Source: Actinokineospora sp. NBRC 105648 (lineage in GTDB: Bacteria; Actinomycetota; Actinomycetes; Mycobacteriales; Pseudonocardiaceae). Taken from it: 64,000 nt of DNA. The stretch is from positions 1 through 64,000 of the forward strand of contig NZ_BSTR01000004.1 in NCBI RefSeq assembly GCF_030269645.1, written 5' to 3'. Below are positions 30,510-38,966 of this stretch, one piece after another. Under the pieces are notes generated by a model that saw only the letters and a list, made by a program, of their open reading frames with translations, did no database searches and had not been told where the DNA came from. Made by a program: the position numbers and the translations under genes. Within the stretch, counting starts at the first letter, position 1; every line of letters starts with the position of its first letter.

Positions 30510-32135
30510 TCAGCCCCGGCGCACCAGCCGGGTGATTCGGCTCGTCGCCGGGCGCAGCTCCGGCACCCGAAGCGCGGCCAGCACACCGAAGGCGACCACG
30601 CTCGCCAGCACGCCCTGCACGACCAGCGTGACCCAGGCAGTGACCAGGGACACGGCGTCGGGCAGCACCCGGCCCGCCAGCCAGGCGACCAGCATGCCCG
30701 CGCCGCCGGCGAGCACGCTCACCGCGATCACCCGGATGATCTTCTTGCTGTGCAGGTTGCCCAGCCGCACCCACAGCCACATCTGGCCGAGCACGGCACC
30801 CACCACGTAGGTCAGCGAGTTGACCAGCAGCACGGCGATGACCACCTGGTCCGGGCGCACCACGGCGCCGCACAGGTAGATCAGCGGGATCTTCACCGCA
30901 GTCATCACGACCATGATCAGGGTGGGTGTGCGGGCGTCCTTCATCGCGTAGAACACCCGCAGCTGCAGCATGACCAGCGCGTAGGGCAGCAGGCCGAACG
31001 CGGAGAACGCGAGCGCGGTGCCCAGGCGCTGGGCGTCGGCCAGGTCGGTCGCGCCGCCGTTGAACAGCGCGACGCCGATGGTCGTACCGGTCACGGTCAG
31101 CACGGCGCTGATCGGCACCAGCATCACCGCCGAGAGCCTGCTGCCGGTGGACAGGTCGTCGACCAGGCGGTCGATGTCGTTCGCGGCCGCCGCCTTGCTC
31201 ATCCTGGGCAGGATCGCGGTGAGCAGCGAGACACCGATGACGCCGTAGGGCAGCTGGAACAGCAGCCAGGCGTTGGCGTAGATCGACGCGCCGCCCGCCG
31301 CCGCCGCGGTGAGCACCCGCTGGGTGACCACCATGCCGACCTGGCTGATCGCGACGTAGCCCAGGATCCACAGCGCCAGGCCGCCGAACTCGCGCAGCCG
31401 TGCGTCGAAGCCCCAGTTCCAGCGGAAGGCGAAGCCGATCCGGCGCAGCGCGGGCAGCAGCATCGCCGACTGCACGACGATGCCCAGCGTGGTGCCGATG
31501 CCCAGGACCAGCAGCTTCAGGTCGCCCATCTGCACCGGGTCGAGCGAGATCTCGCCCGGCAGGACCGCGTAGACGACCAGCGTCGCCATGATCACCAGGT
31601 TGTTGACCACCGGGGCCCAGGCCGTCGGGCCGAACACGTGCCGGGCCTGCAGGATCGCCGAGAGCAGCGCGAACAGGCCGTAGAAGAGGATCTCCGGGAG
31701 CAGCAGGTAGGCGAACGCGGTGACCAGCTCGGGGTTGGCCTTGCCGGTGGAGCCGTCCACGTACAGGCCGGTGAACAGCGGCGCCGCGGCCACTGCGAGC
31801 ACGGTGCCGACCAGCAGACCGGTCATGCCGACGGTGAGCAGCCGGTTCGTGTAGGCCTGACCGCCGTCGGGGTCGTCCTGCGAGCGCACCAGCAGCGGGA
31901 CCACGATGCTGGCCAGCACACCGCCGAGCAGCAGCTCGAAGACGATGTTGGGCATCGTGTTGGCGATGGTGAACGAGTCGTTGACCACGCCGATGCCGAC
32001 CAGCCAGGTCAGCATGATCTTCCAGCCGAAGCCGGTGACCCGGCTGGTCAGCGTGGCGATCGCCATCGATCCGCTGGCCTTGGCCAGCGAGGGCACGGCC
32101 TGCTTGCCCGCGCCCTGCCCAGCGTCCTGCTCCAC
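30510..32135 (-). CDS. murJ: Lipid II flippase MurJ/MviN (541 aa)
   Basis: MOP-superfamily flippase that moves lipid II across the membrane. About 14 hydrophobic segments are visible. Family hallmarks include SRVTGFGWKIML, TMPNIVFELLLGGVL and FYGLFALLSAILQARHVFGP. The basic tail ends TRLVRRG. It stops after the flippase domain, without the pseudokinase fused in mycobacteria. GTG start with GAGGA upstream. 35 bp downstream of the DUF6049 gene. Confidence 0.95.
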   Translation of the reverse strand: MEQDAGQGAGKQAVPSLAKASGSMAIATLTSRVTGFGWKIMLTWLVGIGVVNDSFTIANTMPNIVFELLLGGVLASIVVPLLVRSQDDPDGGQAYTNRLLTVGMTGLLVGTVLAVAAAPLFTGLYVDGSTGKANPELVTAFAYLLLPEILFYGLFALLSAILQARHVFGPTAWAPVVNNLVIMATLVVYAVLPGEISLDPVQMGDLKLLVLGIGTTLGIVVQSAMLLPALRRIGFAFRWNWGFDARLREFGGLALWILGYVAISQVGMVVTQRVLTAAAAGGASIYANAWLLFQLPYGVIGVSLLTAILPRMSKAAAANDIDRLVDDLSTGSRLSAVMLVPISAVLTVTGTTIGVALFNGGATDLADAQRLGTALAFSAFGLLPYALVMLQLRVFYAMKDARTPTLIMVVMTAVKIPLIYLCGAVVRPDQVVIAVLLVNSLTYVVGAVLGQMWLWVRLGNLHSKKIIRVIAVSVLAGGAGMLVAWLAGRVLPDAVSLVTAWVTLVVQGVLASVVAFGVLAALRVPELRPATSRITRLVRRG

Positions 32136-32170
32136 CGTGGCCGTCCTCGTCCGTTCCGTGTCCGCGCCGC

Positions 32171-34345
32171 TCAGAGGTCTCCCTCCGCCGCTGCCCTCGT
32201 GCGCCGTGCGTTGCGGATCCTGCGGAACAACCGCAAACCGACCAGCAAGACCAGTACGCCCGCGGCCGTGCCGGTGACCGCGATGGTGATGCTGCCGTAA
32301 GAGGTGGAGTTCAGTTCAACCCGGGAGGTCCTCCCGAGCAGGGTGCCACTGTCGGTGGTCAGCCAGATCGACACGGTGAACCGGCCGGAGCGGGTGACCT
32401 CGGTGGGCAGGTAGCGCGGGATGGCGGCCTTGGCCGGGATGCGGACCAGGGCCTCCTCCTCCGGCTTGAGGCCCGGGGTGTTGCCGACGTTGATCCGGGC
32501 GCGGACGGTGACCGGCAGGCCGTTGGTGATGAACACCGGCAGCGGGCTGTCCTTCGAGGCCAGCGACAGCGGCCTGCCCGGGTCGTTGACGGTGACCAGC
32601 GAGAGCAGCCCGTTGATCTGCGCGGTGACCTCGTTGGTCGCCCGGGAGGCCTGGTCGGGGGCACCGCGCCAGGCGGTGGAGCTCGCCCGCAGCAACCCGT
32701 AGCGCAGCGGGTTGACCAGGTCGGCCGGGTAGACCTTGCGGGTGTCGTCGCGGGTGAACACGCTGTCGACCAGCTCGCGCTGCACCGCGTCGACCCGGGC
32801 GATCTCGGCGGTGACCGGGGCCGGGATCTCGGCGCCGCTGTCGGCCGCGGCGTAGTCCAGGCCGGTGCCGGTGCCCTGGTCGGCGCCGTCGACCAGGGCC
32901 TGCAGGCCCAGCGGGCGGATGAGGCCCTGGGCCTCCAGCGACTGCACGGTCTGCAGGAACACCGCCAGCTCGGCGGGCGAGGCCGACCACCGGCGCGGCG
33001 GGGCGACCAGCACCGACTGGCCGGGGGCGCTCTGGAAGCCGCCGCGGAAGACCAGGGTGGCCAGGCCGTTCTGGATCGAGGAGGTCTTCACCCCGGCGTC
33101 GTCGACCTGGGCCTTGGGCGCCAGCGAGGAGGCGACGAGCTCGTCGTAGGGCAGCGCCCGCAGGTTGGTGCCCAGCGCGAAGGGGGTCTGGCCCTGGGCG
33201 TCGAGCACCCGCGCGGAGTCGGCGATGACGGTGGTCCGGCGGCTCGCGGCGAGGTCGGTGAGGGTGTGCGCGTCCAGGGTGCCGCCATCGGGCCAGACGG
33301 TGCCCGCCAGCGGCTTGGTGCCCAGGATCTCCTCGACCTTGCGGGTCCCGTCCAGGGCGAAGTTCTGCAGGTCGACGGTGCCCGCCCGGGACAGCGCGGC
33401 CAGGTCGGCGTCGGCGAAGGGCAGCGCGATCACGCACTGGCCGCGGGTCAGGTCCTTGACCCGGTCGAGCCACAGCTGGGCGGTGCGGGCACCGCTGCCC
33501 TCGGACATCGTGCCGTCAGCGGCGCGCACCAGGTAGCCGCCGGTCATGGTGCGCACGGTCTCCAGCAGGTCCGGGTCGATCACGAAGCACAGCGACCGCG
33601 GCGTCGAGGTGTTCGCCGCCGTCGCCGTGCGCACGCTGTCGACCAGGCTGAACAGCCTGCCGCCCGCCAGCGAGGTGGTGAGGCCATCGTCGGAGAAGAC
33701 CGGCAGGCCGCCGTCGACCGGCGTCTCCACCTGGCGCGGGCGGTCGTCGATCAGCGGCCAGAGCACGCTGAGCTGGGTCGGCTCGGGGGGCGGGGGCAGC
33801 GCGCCGCCACCGGGGACCGACAGCACGGGCAGCAGCGTGCTCAGCGCCCCGACCCGCTCGGCGCGGCCGTAGGCGGGCACTCCGTTGAAGTTGAGCACCA
33901 CCGGGTAGATGCCGCGCTTGTCCAGCTTCAGCGCGCCCTTGTCGGCGTTGAGCGGGACCGAGATGGAGAACGGCACGCTCTGGCTCGGCGCCAGGTCGGC
34001 CACCACCGGCTGGAACACCGAGCTGACCTCGGGCCTGCTCAGCACGTTCGACCGCTGCGGGTCGCCCAGCGCGGTGCGCAGGCCCGACTCGGTGTCGAGC
34101 ACGTCGCCGCGCTGCAGCCGCACGTCGATCTGCTCCAGCTTGCGGTCACCCGTGTTGGTGATCGTCCCGGTGACGGTGACCGTCTGGGTGCTCGCCTCCA
34201 CCACGCGGGGGGAGAGCTGGTCGAGGTCGACGCGCAGCCGCCCGGCCGACTCGGCGGCCGCCGCCTGGGTGGGCGGGGGCAGGGCCAGCACGGCGAATAC
34301 CGCGGCCAGCGCCGCGTAACCGGCGCGGCGCAGTCGAGTGTTCAC
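32171..34345 (-). CDS. DUF6049 secreted/membrane protein (724 aa)
   Basis: A signal peptide (residues 1-~30, AALAAVFAVLALPPPTQAAAA), a long extracytoplasmic region of beta-rich sequence, one C-terminal transmembrane segment (ITIAVTGTAAGVLVLLVGLRL) and a basic cytoplasmic tail. Syntenic with Rv3909. It sits between the Nudix gene and murJ, so a role in envelope assembly is plausible, but the function is unknown. GTG start. Confidence 0.85.
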   Translation of the reverse strand: MNTRLRRAGYAALAAVFAVLALPPPTQAAAAESAGRLRVDLDQLSPRVVEASTQTVTVTGTITNTGDRKLEQIDVRLQRGDVLDTESGLRTALGDPQRSNVLSRPEVSSVFQPVVADLAPSQSVPFSISVPLNADKGALKLDKRGIYPVVLNFNGVPAYGRAERVGALSTLLPVLSVPGGGALPPPPEPTQLSVLWPLIDDRPRQVETPVDGGLPVFSDDGLTTSLAGGRLFSLVDSVRTATAANTSTPRSLCFVIDPDLLETVRTMTGGYLVRAADGTMSEGSGARTAQLWLDRVKDLTRGQCVIALPFADADLAALSRAGTVDLQNFALDGTRKVEEILGTKPLAGTVWPDGGTLDAHTLTDLAASRRTTVIADSARVLDAQGQTPFALGTNLRALPYDELVASSLAPKAQVDDAGVKTSSIQNGLATLVFRGGFQSAPGQSVLVAPPRRWSASPAELAVFLQTVQSLEAQGLIRPLGLQALVDGADQGTGTGLDYAAADSGAEIPAPVTAEIARVDAVQRELVDSVFTRDDTRKVYPADLVNPLRYGLLRASSTAWRGAPDQASRATNEVTAQINGLLSLVTVNDPGRPLSLASKDSPLPVFITNGLPVTVRARINVGNTPGLKPEEEALVRIPAKAAIPRYLPTEVTRSGRFTVSIWLTTDSGTLLGRTSRVELNSTSYGSITIAVTGTAAGVLVLLVGLRLFRRIRNARRTRAAAEGDL

Positions 34346-34366
34346 GACTTCTCTCCAGCTGATGGG

Positions 34367-34915
34367 TCAGGCACGACCGACCTCGGGTAGATCCCGTCCG
34401 ACCGGATCGGGTGAGAGCGGATGCTCGGAGAGTAGTTGCCTGGCCTTGCGGACGAGACGGCGCTCGTCGGCATAGGCGAGCCTGCCGTCCAACTCCTCGA
34501 GCGCCACCCAGGCGACCTCGGTCACCTCCGGGTCCTCGTCGGAGAGCTCGAAGGAGTGCGCCCGCAGCAGGAAGTGGTGGACGGTCTTGTGGATCCGCTT
34601 GGTGCCGTCGGCGATGAACCAGTAGTCGATCGTGCCCAGCGGGCGGACCACCTCGCCGTCGACGCCGGTCTCCTCGGCGACCTCGCGCACCGCGGTCTGC
34701 TCCGGGGTCTCGCCCGCCTCGATGTGGCCCTTGGGCAGCGACCACAGCAGCCGTCCGCGCCGGTCCAGGCGCCCGATGAGGGCCACCTCGTGCGTCGCCG
34801 GGTCGATGACCAGGCCCCCGGCGGAGGTCTCGTCGACGGTCGTCAGCCGCCGGCCGCGGCGCCGGAACCGGCGCCCGGACCGGGCGCCTCGGGACCTGCC
34901 GGACGACGGGGGCAT
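34367..34915 (-). CDS. Nudix hydrolase, MutT4-like (182 aa)
   Basis: The complete Nudix box runs from Gly63 to Val85 ([17 protein letters not shown], then AEETGV), with the REV-x-EE metal-binding core. A very basic N-terminal ~25 residues ([11 protein letters not shown]) precede the fold. The family hydrolyses nucleoside diphosphates linked to another moiety; the syntenic gene in mycobacteria is mutT4. Divergent from pcnA, with a short 80-bp shared promoter region. Confidence 0.9.
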   Translation of the reverse strand: MPPSSGRSRGARSGRRFRRRGRRLTTVDETSAGGLVIDPATHEVALIGRLDRRGRLLWSLPKGHIEAGETPEQTAVREVAEETGVDGEVVRPLGTIDYWFIADGTKRIHKTVHHFLLRAHSFELSDEDPEVTEVAWVALEELDGRLAYADERRLVRKARQLLSEHPLSPDPVGRDLPEVGRA

Positions 34916-34994
34916 GTCCGCGATGGTAGTGCGGCGGGCGCGCTGGGGACGGGCGTGCGCGCAGGGCCGTGGTCAGCCGATACGCTCGTCCATC

Positions 34995-36491
34995 GTGTCT
35001 GGAACGTCCGCCGCCACCAACGCCGTGGCCGAACTGCTGCGCGTCTCCCCCGTCGCCGACGAGCTGGCTGCCCGGTTCGCCCAGCAGGGCCACCGGCTCT
35101 ACCTGGTCGGCGGCAGTGTGCGCGACGCGCTGCTCGGGCGGCTCGGCAACGACCTCGACTTCACCACCGACGCCCGGCCGCCGGAGATCATGAAGATCGT
35201 CACAGGCTGGGCCGAGGCGATCTGGGACACCGGCATCGCCTTCGGCACGGTCGGTGCCGCCAAGCACGGCGCGACCTGCGAGATCACCACGTTCCGGGCC
35301 GACGCCTACGACCGGGTGAGCCGCAACCCCGAGGTGCGCTTCGGCGACTCGATCGAGGCCGACCTGGTGCGCCGCGACTTCACCGTCAACGCGATGGCGA
35401 TCGACCTGGCGGACCGGCGGTTCATCGACCCGCACGACGGCATGGGCGCGCTGGCGCGGCGCAACCTGGACACCCCGGCCACGCCGCAGGAGTCCTTCGC
35501 CGATGACCCGCTGCGGATGCTGCGGGCCGCCCGGTTCGTCAGCCAGCTCGGCTTCAGCTGCGCCCCCCGGGTGCTCGACGCGCTCGCGGAGATGGCCGAG
35601 CAGATCACCCGGATCACCCCCGAACGGGTGCAGGCGGAGCTCAACAAGCTGATCTGCGGCGCGCACGCGCACCAGGGGGTCGAGCTGCTGGTCGACAGCG
35701 GGCTGGCCGGGCACGTGCTGCCCGAGGTGCCCGCGATGCGGCTGGAGATCGACGAGCACCACCAGCACAAGGACGTCTACGAGCACTCGCTGGTGGTCCT
35801 CGACCAGGCGATCGACCTGGAGACCGACGGCCCGGACCTGGTGCTGCGGCTGGCCGCGCTGCTGCACGACATCGGCAAGCCGGACACCCGCAGGCACGTG
35901 CCCGGCGGCGGGGTGAGCTTCCACCACCACGAGGTGGTGGGCGCCAAGATGGTGCGCAAGCGCTTGCGGGCGCTGCGGTACTCCAAGGAGGTCACCGAGG
36001 AGGTGGCCAAGCTGGTGTTCCTGCACCTGCGGTTCCACGGGTACGGCAAGGGCGAGTGGACCGACTCCGCGGTGCGCCGCTACGTCACCGACGCGGGCGA
36101 GCTGCTCCCCCGGCTGCACAAGCTCGTGCGCGCCGACTGCACCACCCGCAACCGCCGCAAGGCGGGCGCGCTGCAGCGCACCTACGACGGCCTCGAGGAG
36201 CGGATCGCCCGGCTCGCCGCCGAGGAGGACCTGGCGCGGGTGCGGCCCGACCTCGACGGCAACGAGATCATGCGGCTGCTCGACCTGCCGCCGGGTCCGC
36301 TGGTCGGCAAGGCGTGGTCCTACCTCAAGGAGCTCCGGCTCGACCAGGGCCCGCTGGCGCACGAGGACGCGGTGGCCGCCCTGCACGTGTGGGCGCGCGC
36401 GCAGGGGTTAGGCGTGCCCGCGGCTGACCAGGGCGAAGCCGCCGAGACCGACGAGGTAGCAGCCCCCGGCGGCGAGGACCAGCCCGGGTGA
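34995..36491 (+). CDS. pcnA: CCA tRNA nucleotidyltransferase / poly(A) polymerase family (498 aa)
   Basis: Adds or repairs the tRNA 3' CCA end, needed here because both tRNA genes in the window lack an encoded CCA. Nucleotidyltransferase motif LVGGSVRDALLG with metal-binding Asp53 and Asp55 in NDLDFTTDA, then RRDFTVNAMA. An HD domain follows (LAALLHDIGKPDTRRH). GTG start at 34995. The last ~28 codons (after GLGVPA) overlap the opposing MFS gene and are probably not part of the enzyme fold. Confidence 0.93.
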   Translation: MSGTSAATNAVAELLRVSPVADELAARFAQQGHRLYLVGGSVRDALLGRLGNDLDFTTDARPPEIMKIVTGWAEAIWDTGIAFGTVGAAKHGATCEITTFRADAYDRVSRNPEVRFGDSIEADLVRRDFTVNAMAIDLADRRFIDPHDGMGALARRNLDTPATPQESFADDPLRMLRAARFVSQLGFSCAPRVLDALAEMAEQITRITPERVQAELNKLICGAHAHQGVELLVDSGLAGHVLPEVPAMRLEIDEHHQHKDVYEHSLVVLDQAIDLETDGPDLVLRLAALLHDIGKPDTRRHVPGGGVSFHHHEVVGAKMVRKRLRALRYSKEVTEEVAKLVFLHLRFHGYGKGEWTDSAVRRYVTDAGELLPRLHKLVRADCTTRNRRKAGALQRTYDGLEERIARLAAEEDLARVRPDLDGNEIMRLLDLPPGPLVGKAWSYLKELRLDQGPLAHEDAVAALHVWARAQGLGVPAADQGEAAETDEVAAPGGEDQPG

Positions 36492-37676
36492 GGCGCCGTC
36501 CGGCGCGACCACCAAGGCGCCGAGCGCGACCGAGACGACCTGGGCGACGTTGAACAGCGTGTCGTAGAGGGCGAACACCCGGCCGCGGACCTCGTCGCCG
36601 ATGTCGCGCTGCACGGCGGCGTCCACGCACAGCTTCACGACCTGCCCGGCGAAGGAGATCAGCAGCGCCGCGGCCAGCGTGGTGGGCATGGTCAGCGGCA
36701 GCCCGAACCCGACGATCGACACCCCGCCCAGGGCCAGCGCCGCCGCGATCGAGCGGCGCCTGCCGAAGCGGGCCACGATCCGGGCGGTCACCAGGCCCGC
36801 GAGCAGGATGCCCAGGCCGACCAGCCCGATCGCCTGGCCCAGCCCGCCGAGCCCGGAGCCGAAGTAGAACCTGGTCAGCAGCACGGTGAGCAGCAGTGCG
36901 ATGCCGAACGCGGCCCGGTGCGCCAGCAGGGCCACGAAGCCCGCCAGCACCGTCGGCGTGCGCAGCGCCGCGCGGCCGCCGTCGAACAGGCCCCTGGCCA
37001 CGGCGACCATCGTCTGCTGCGGCTCGTCGACCTGGTCGGGCCCCAGGTCGCCGGGCTGGAACCGGCTGGCGAACCAGGCCGCGGCGACCGAACCGACGCA
37101 CGCGACCAGGGTGGTGAGGCCGGAGCCGAGGTCGTCGTCGCCGAAGACCGCCCGCAGGCCGATCGCGCAGCCCGCGCCCAGCACGGCGATCACCGCGCCG
37201 AGCGTGGTGGCCAGCGCGTTGGCCTCGACCAGGTTGCGCACCGGCACGACGTGCGGCAGCGACGCGGACAGCCCGGAGTTGACGAACCGGCTGATCCCGA
37301 TCACGACCAGCGCCATGGCGAACAGCGTCGCGCCGTTCGCGCCGCTGATCACCGTGGTCGCCGAGACCACGACCAGCAGGGCGCGCACCAGGTTGGCCAC
37401 CACCAGCACTCGCCGCCGGTCCCACCGGTCGAGCAGCGCCCCGGCGAACGGGCCGACGATCGAGTAGGGCAGCAGCAGCGCGGTGAAGCCGGCGGCGATG
37501 GCCAGCGGGTCGGCCTGGCGCTCGGGGTTGAACAGCACGGCGCCCGCGAGCCCGGCCTGGAACAGGCCGTCACCCCATTGGGCGGCGAACCGGCTGTAGA
37601 GCAGGGTGCGGAACCCGGCGACGGCGAGCAGGGACCGCGCGCCGACACGCGGGTGGTGCGTTCTGGCCGTGCTCAC
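36408..37676 (-). CDS. MFS transporter (422 aa)
   Basis: About 12 hydrophobic segments. A typical MFS loop between helices 2 and 3 is seen (GALLDRWDRRRVLVVANL), with a second in IVARFGRRRSIAAAL. It resembles the MFS_3/enterobactin-exporter-like efflux group. The substrate is unknown. GTG 37676 has no clear Shine-Dalgarno but a TATAGG about 12 nt upstream, so a very short leader is possible. Its 3' 84 bp overlap pcnA on the other strand. A 32-bp perfect palindrome lies just upstream. Confidence 0.85.
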   Translation of the reverse strand: MSTARTHHPRVGARSLLAVAGFRTLLYSRFAAQWGDGLFQAGLAGAVLFNPERQADPLAIAAGFTALLLPYSIVGPFAGALLDRWDRRRVLVVANLVRALLVVVSATTVISGANGATLFAMALVVIGISRFVNSGLSASLPHVVPVRNLVEANALATTLGAVIAVLGAGCAIGLRAVFGDDDLGSGLTTLVACVGSVAAAWFASRFQPGDLGPDQVDEPQQTMVAVARGLFDGGRAALRTPTVLAGFVALLAHRAAFGIALLLTVLLTRFYFGSGLGGLGQAIGLVGLGILLAGLVTARIVARFGRRRSIAAALALGGVSIVGFGLPLTMPTTLAAALLISFAGQVVKLCVDAAVQRDIGDEVRGRVFALYDTLFNVAQVVSVALGALVVAPDGASPGLVLAAGGCYLVGLGGFALVSRGHA

Positions 37677-37693
37677 GGCGGCTGAGCCTATAG

Positions 37694-37725
37694 GGATGGG
37701 CGGCCCCGATCGGGGCCGCCCATCC
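37694..37725. promoter_or_regulatory. 32-bp perfect palindrome between MFS and yqgE
   Basis: The arms are GGATGGGCGGCCCCG (37694-37708) and CGGGGCCGCCCATCC (37711-37725), with AT between them. It lies 18 bp upstream of the MFS start, over the likely promoter, and about 190 bp from yqgE. A divergent region is an odd place for a terminator, so an operator or a cruciform/attenuator hairpin is more likely. Confidence 0.6.
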
Positions 37726-37914
37726 TGGCCGACGCCCGGTCGCCTCACGGCGAGTTGCGCGACGTGGCTCCAGCCGAGCGGTATTCCACGAAGGCGGTTC
37801 CAGTTGAGCCCGGGGGACACGGAGGCGCCGACCGCAAGGTCCAACGAGCGGGGTGGCCGGGTTGTTCCCCGAACTGGGTCCCGGCTGCCCGCGGCCAGGT
37901 GGGATCATGTCGGG

Positions 37915-38487
37915 GTGCCCTCCGACGTCGACGTCGAGCCGGGGACGCTGCTGGTAGCCGCGCCCAGCCTGCTCGACAGCAACTTCCGCCGCACGGTGGT
38001 CTACGTCATCGACCACCGGGGTGAAGGCACGCTTGGGGTCGTGCTGAACCGGCCGAGTGACGTGCCGGTCGACGACGTGCTGCCGAACTGGGGGCCGCAC
38101 GTCTCCCAGCCGGGCTCGGTGTTCGTCGGCGGGCCGGTGGAGCAGAAGACCGCGCTGTGCCTGGCCGCGATGCGCACCGGGGTCGAGGTCGACGGCGTGC
38201 ACGGGCTGATCGGGGTGCGCGGGCCGGTGGCGCTGGTGGACCTCGACGCCGACCCGGACGTGCTGGTGCCCAAGTTCCGCGGCATGCGGGTGTTCGCGGG
38301 CTACTCGGGCTGGGACGTCGGGCAGCTGGCGGGCGAGATCGACCGCGGCGACTGGATCGTGGTCCCGGCGCTGCCCGCCGATGTGCTGGCCCCGGCCGGC
38401 GCGGACCTGTGGGGTCGGGTGCTGCGCAGGCAGGGCATGCCGCTGGCGCTGCTTGCCACCCATCCGGGTGATGTTCGGGAGAACTAA
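37915..38487 (+). CDS. YqgE/AlgH family protein (190 aa)
   Basis: DUF179. Conserved N-terminus GTLLVAAPSLLDSNFRRTVVYVIDH, then GTLGVVLNRPS, VFVGGPVEQKTALCL, RVFAGYSGWDVGQLAGEI and DWIVVPA. Length is typical (~187). The biochemical function of the family is not settled. GTG start at 37915; the frame is open further upstream but without conserved sequence. Its stop shares the four bases CTAA with the stop of the opposing gene. Confidence 0.93.
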   Translation: MPSDVDVEPGTLLVAAPSLLDSNFRRTVVYVIDHRGEGTLGVVLNRPSDVPVDDVLPNWGPHVSQPGSVFVGGPVEQKTALCLAAMRTGVEVDGVHGLIGVRGPVALVDLDADPDVLVPKFRGMRVFAGYSGWDVGQLAGEIDRGDWIVVPALPADVLAPAGADLWGRVLRRQGMPLALLATHPGDVREN

Positions 38488-38900
38488 CCCGCTCGGGTGA
38501 GGGCGGAGCAGCCGCCCGCGCCGCACTGGCAGCCCGCGCAGCCCGCCGGGAGGGCGGGCTTGGGCTCCGGGACGGCGGTGGCGGCGCGGTTGCCCAGCAC
38601 GCCCGCGGCCACGGTGATCACCAGCAGGCCGACCACGGCGATGATCGAGACGGTGAGGACGGCCGCGGTGCTCGCGAGCGAGAACCCGACGACCCCGCCC
38701 AGCACACCGGTCAGCCCAGCCACCGCGGTGGGCAGGCCCGCGACCTTGTTGCCCACCCGGAACGCCTCGTCGCTGCGCAGCGTGGCCGGGGTGCGCACGC
38801 CGCCGAAGCGGTTGCGCGGCAGGCGCTCGGTGAAGCCGAGGAGACCGACGACGAGCAGCGGGAGTCCGGCGACCAGCGGGGCGAGCGGCACGAGGTTCAC
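38484..38900 (-). CDS. SdpI-like membrane protein with Cys-rich tail (138 aa)
   Basis: Three hydrophobic segments. The motif NRFGGVRTPATLRSDEAFRVGNKVAG is the signature of the SdpI family (immunity/signal protein for the SDP cannibalism toxin in Bacillus). After the last helix the C-terminus is PAGCAGCQCGAGGC, four cysteines in 11 residues, a possible metal-binding tail. No toxin gene is adjacent, so immunity is not implied. GTG start without an evident ribosome site. Confidence 0.8.
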   Translation of the reverse strand: MNLVPLAPLVAGLPLLVVGLLGFTERLPRNRFGGVRTPATLRSDEAFRVGNKVAGLPTAVAGLTGVLGGVVGFSLASTAAVLTVSIIAVVGLLVITVAAGVLGNRAATAVPEPKPALPAGCAGCQCGAGGCSALTRAG

Positions 38901-38966
38901 GACTCGATGGTAGGAGGTCGTCCTCGCGCCACGTGGTGGACACCCTCGTGCGGTGTGCTGCTCGTC

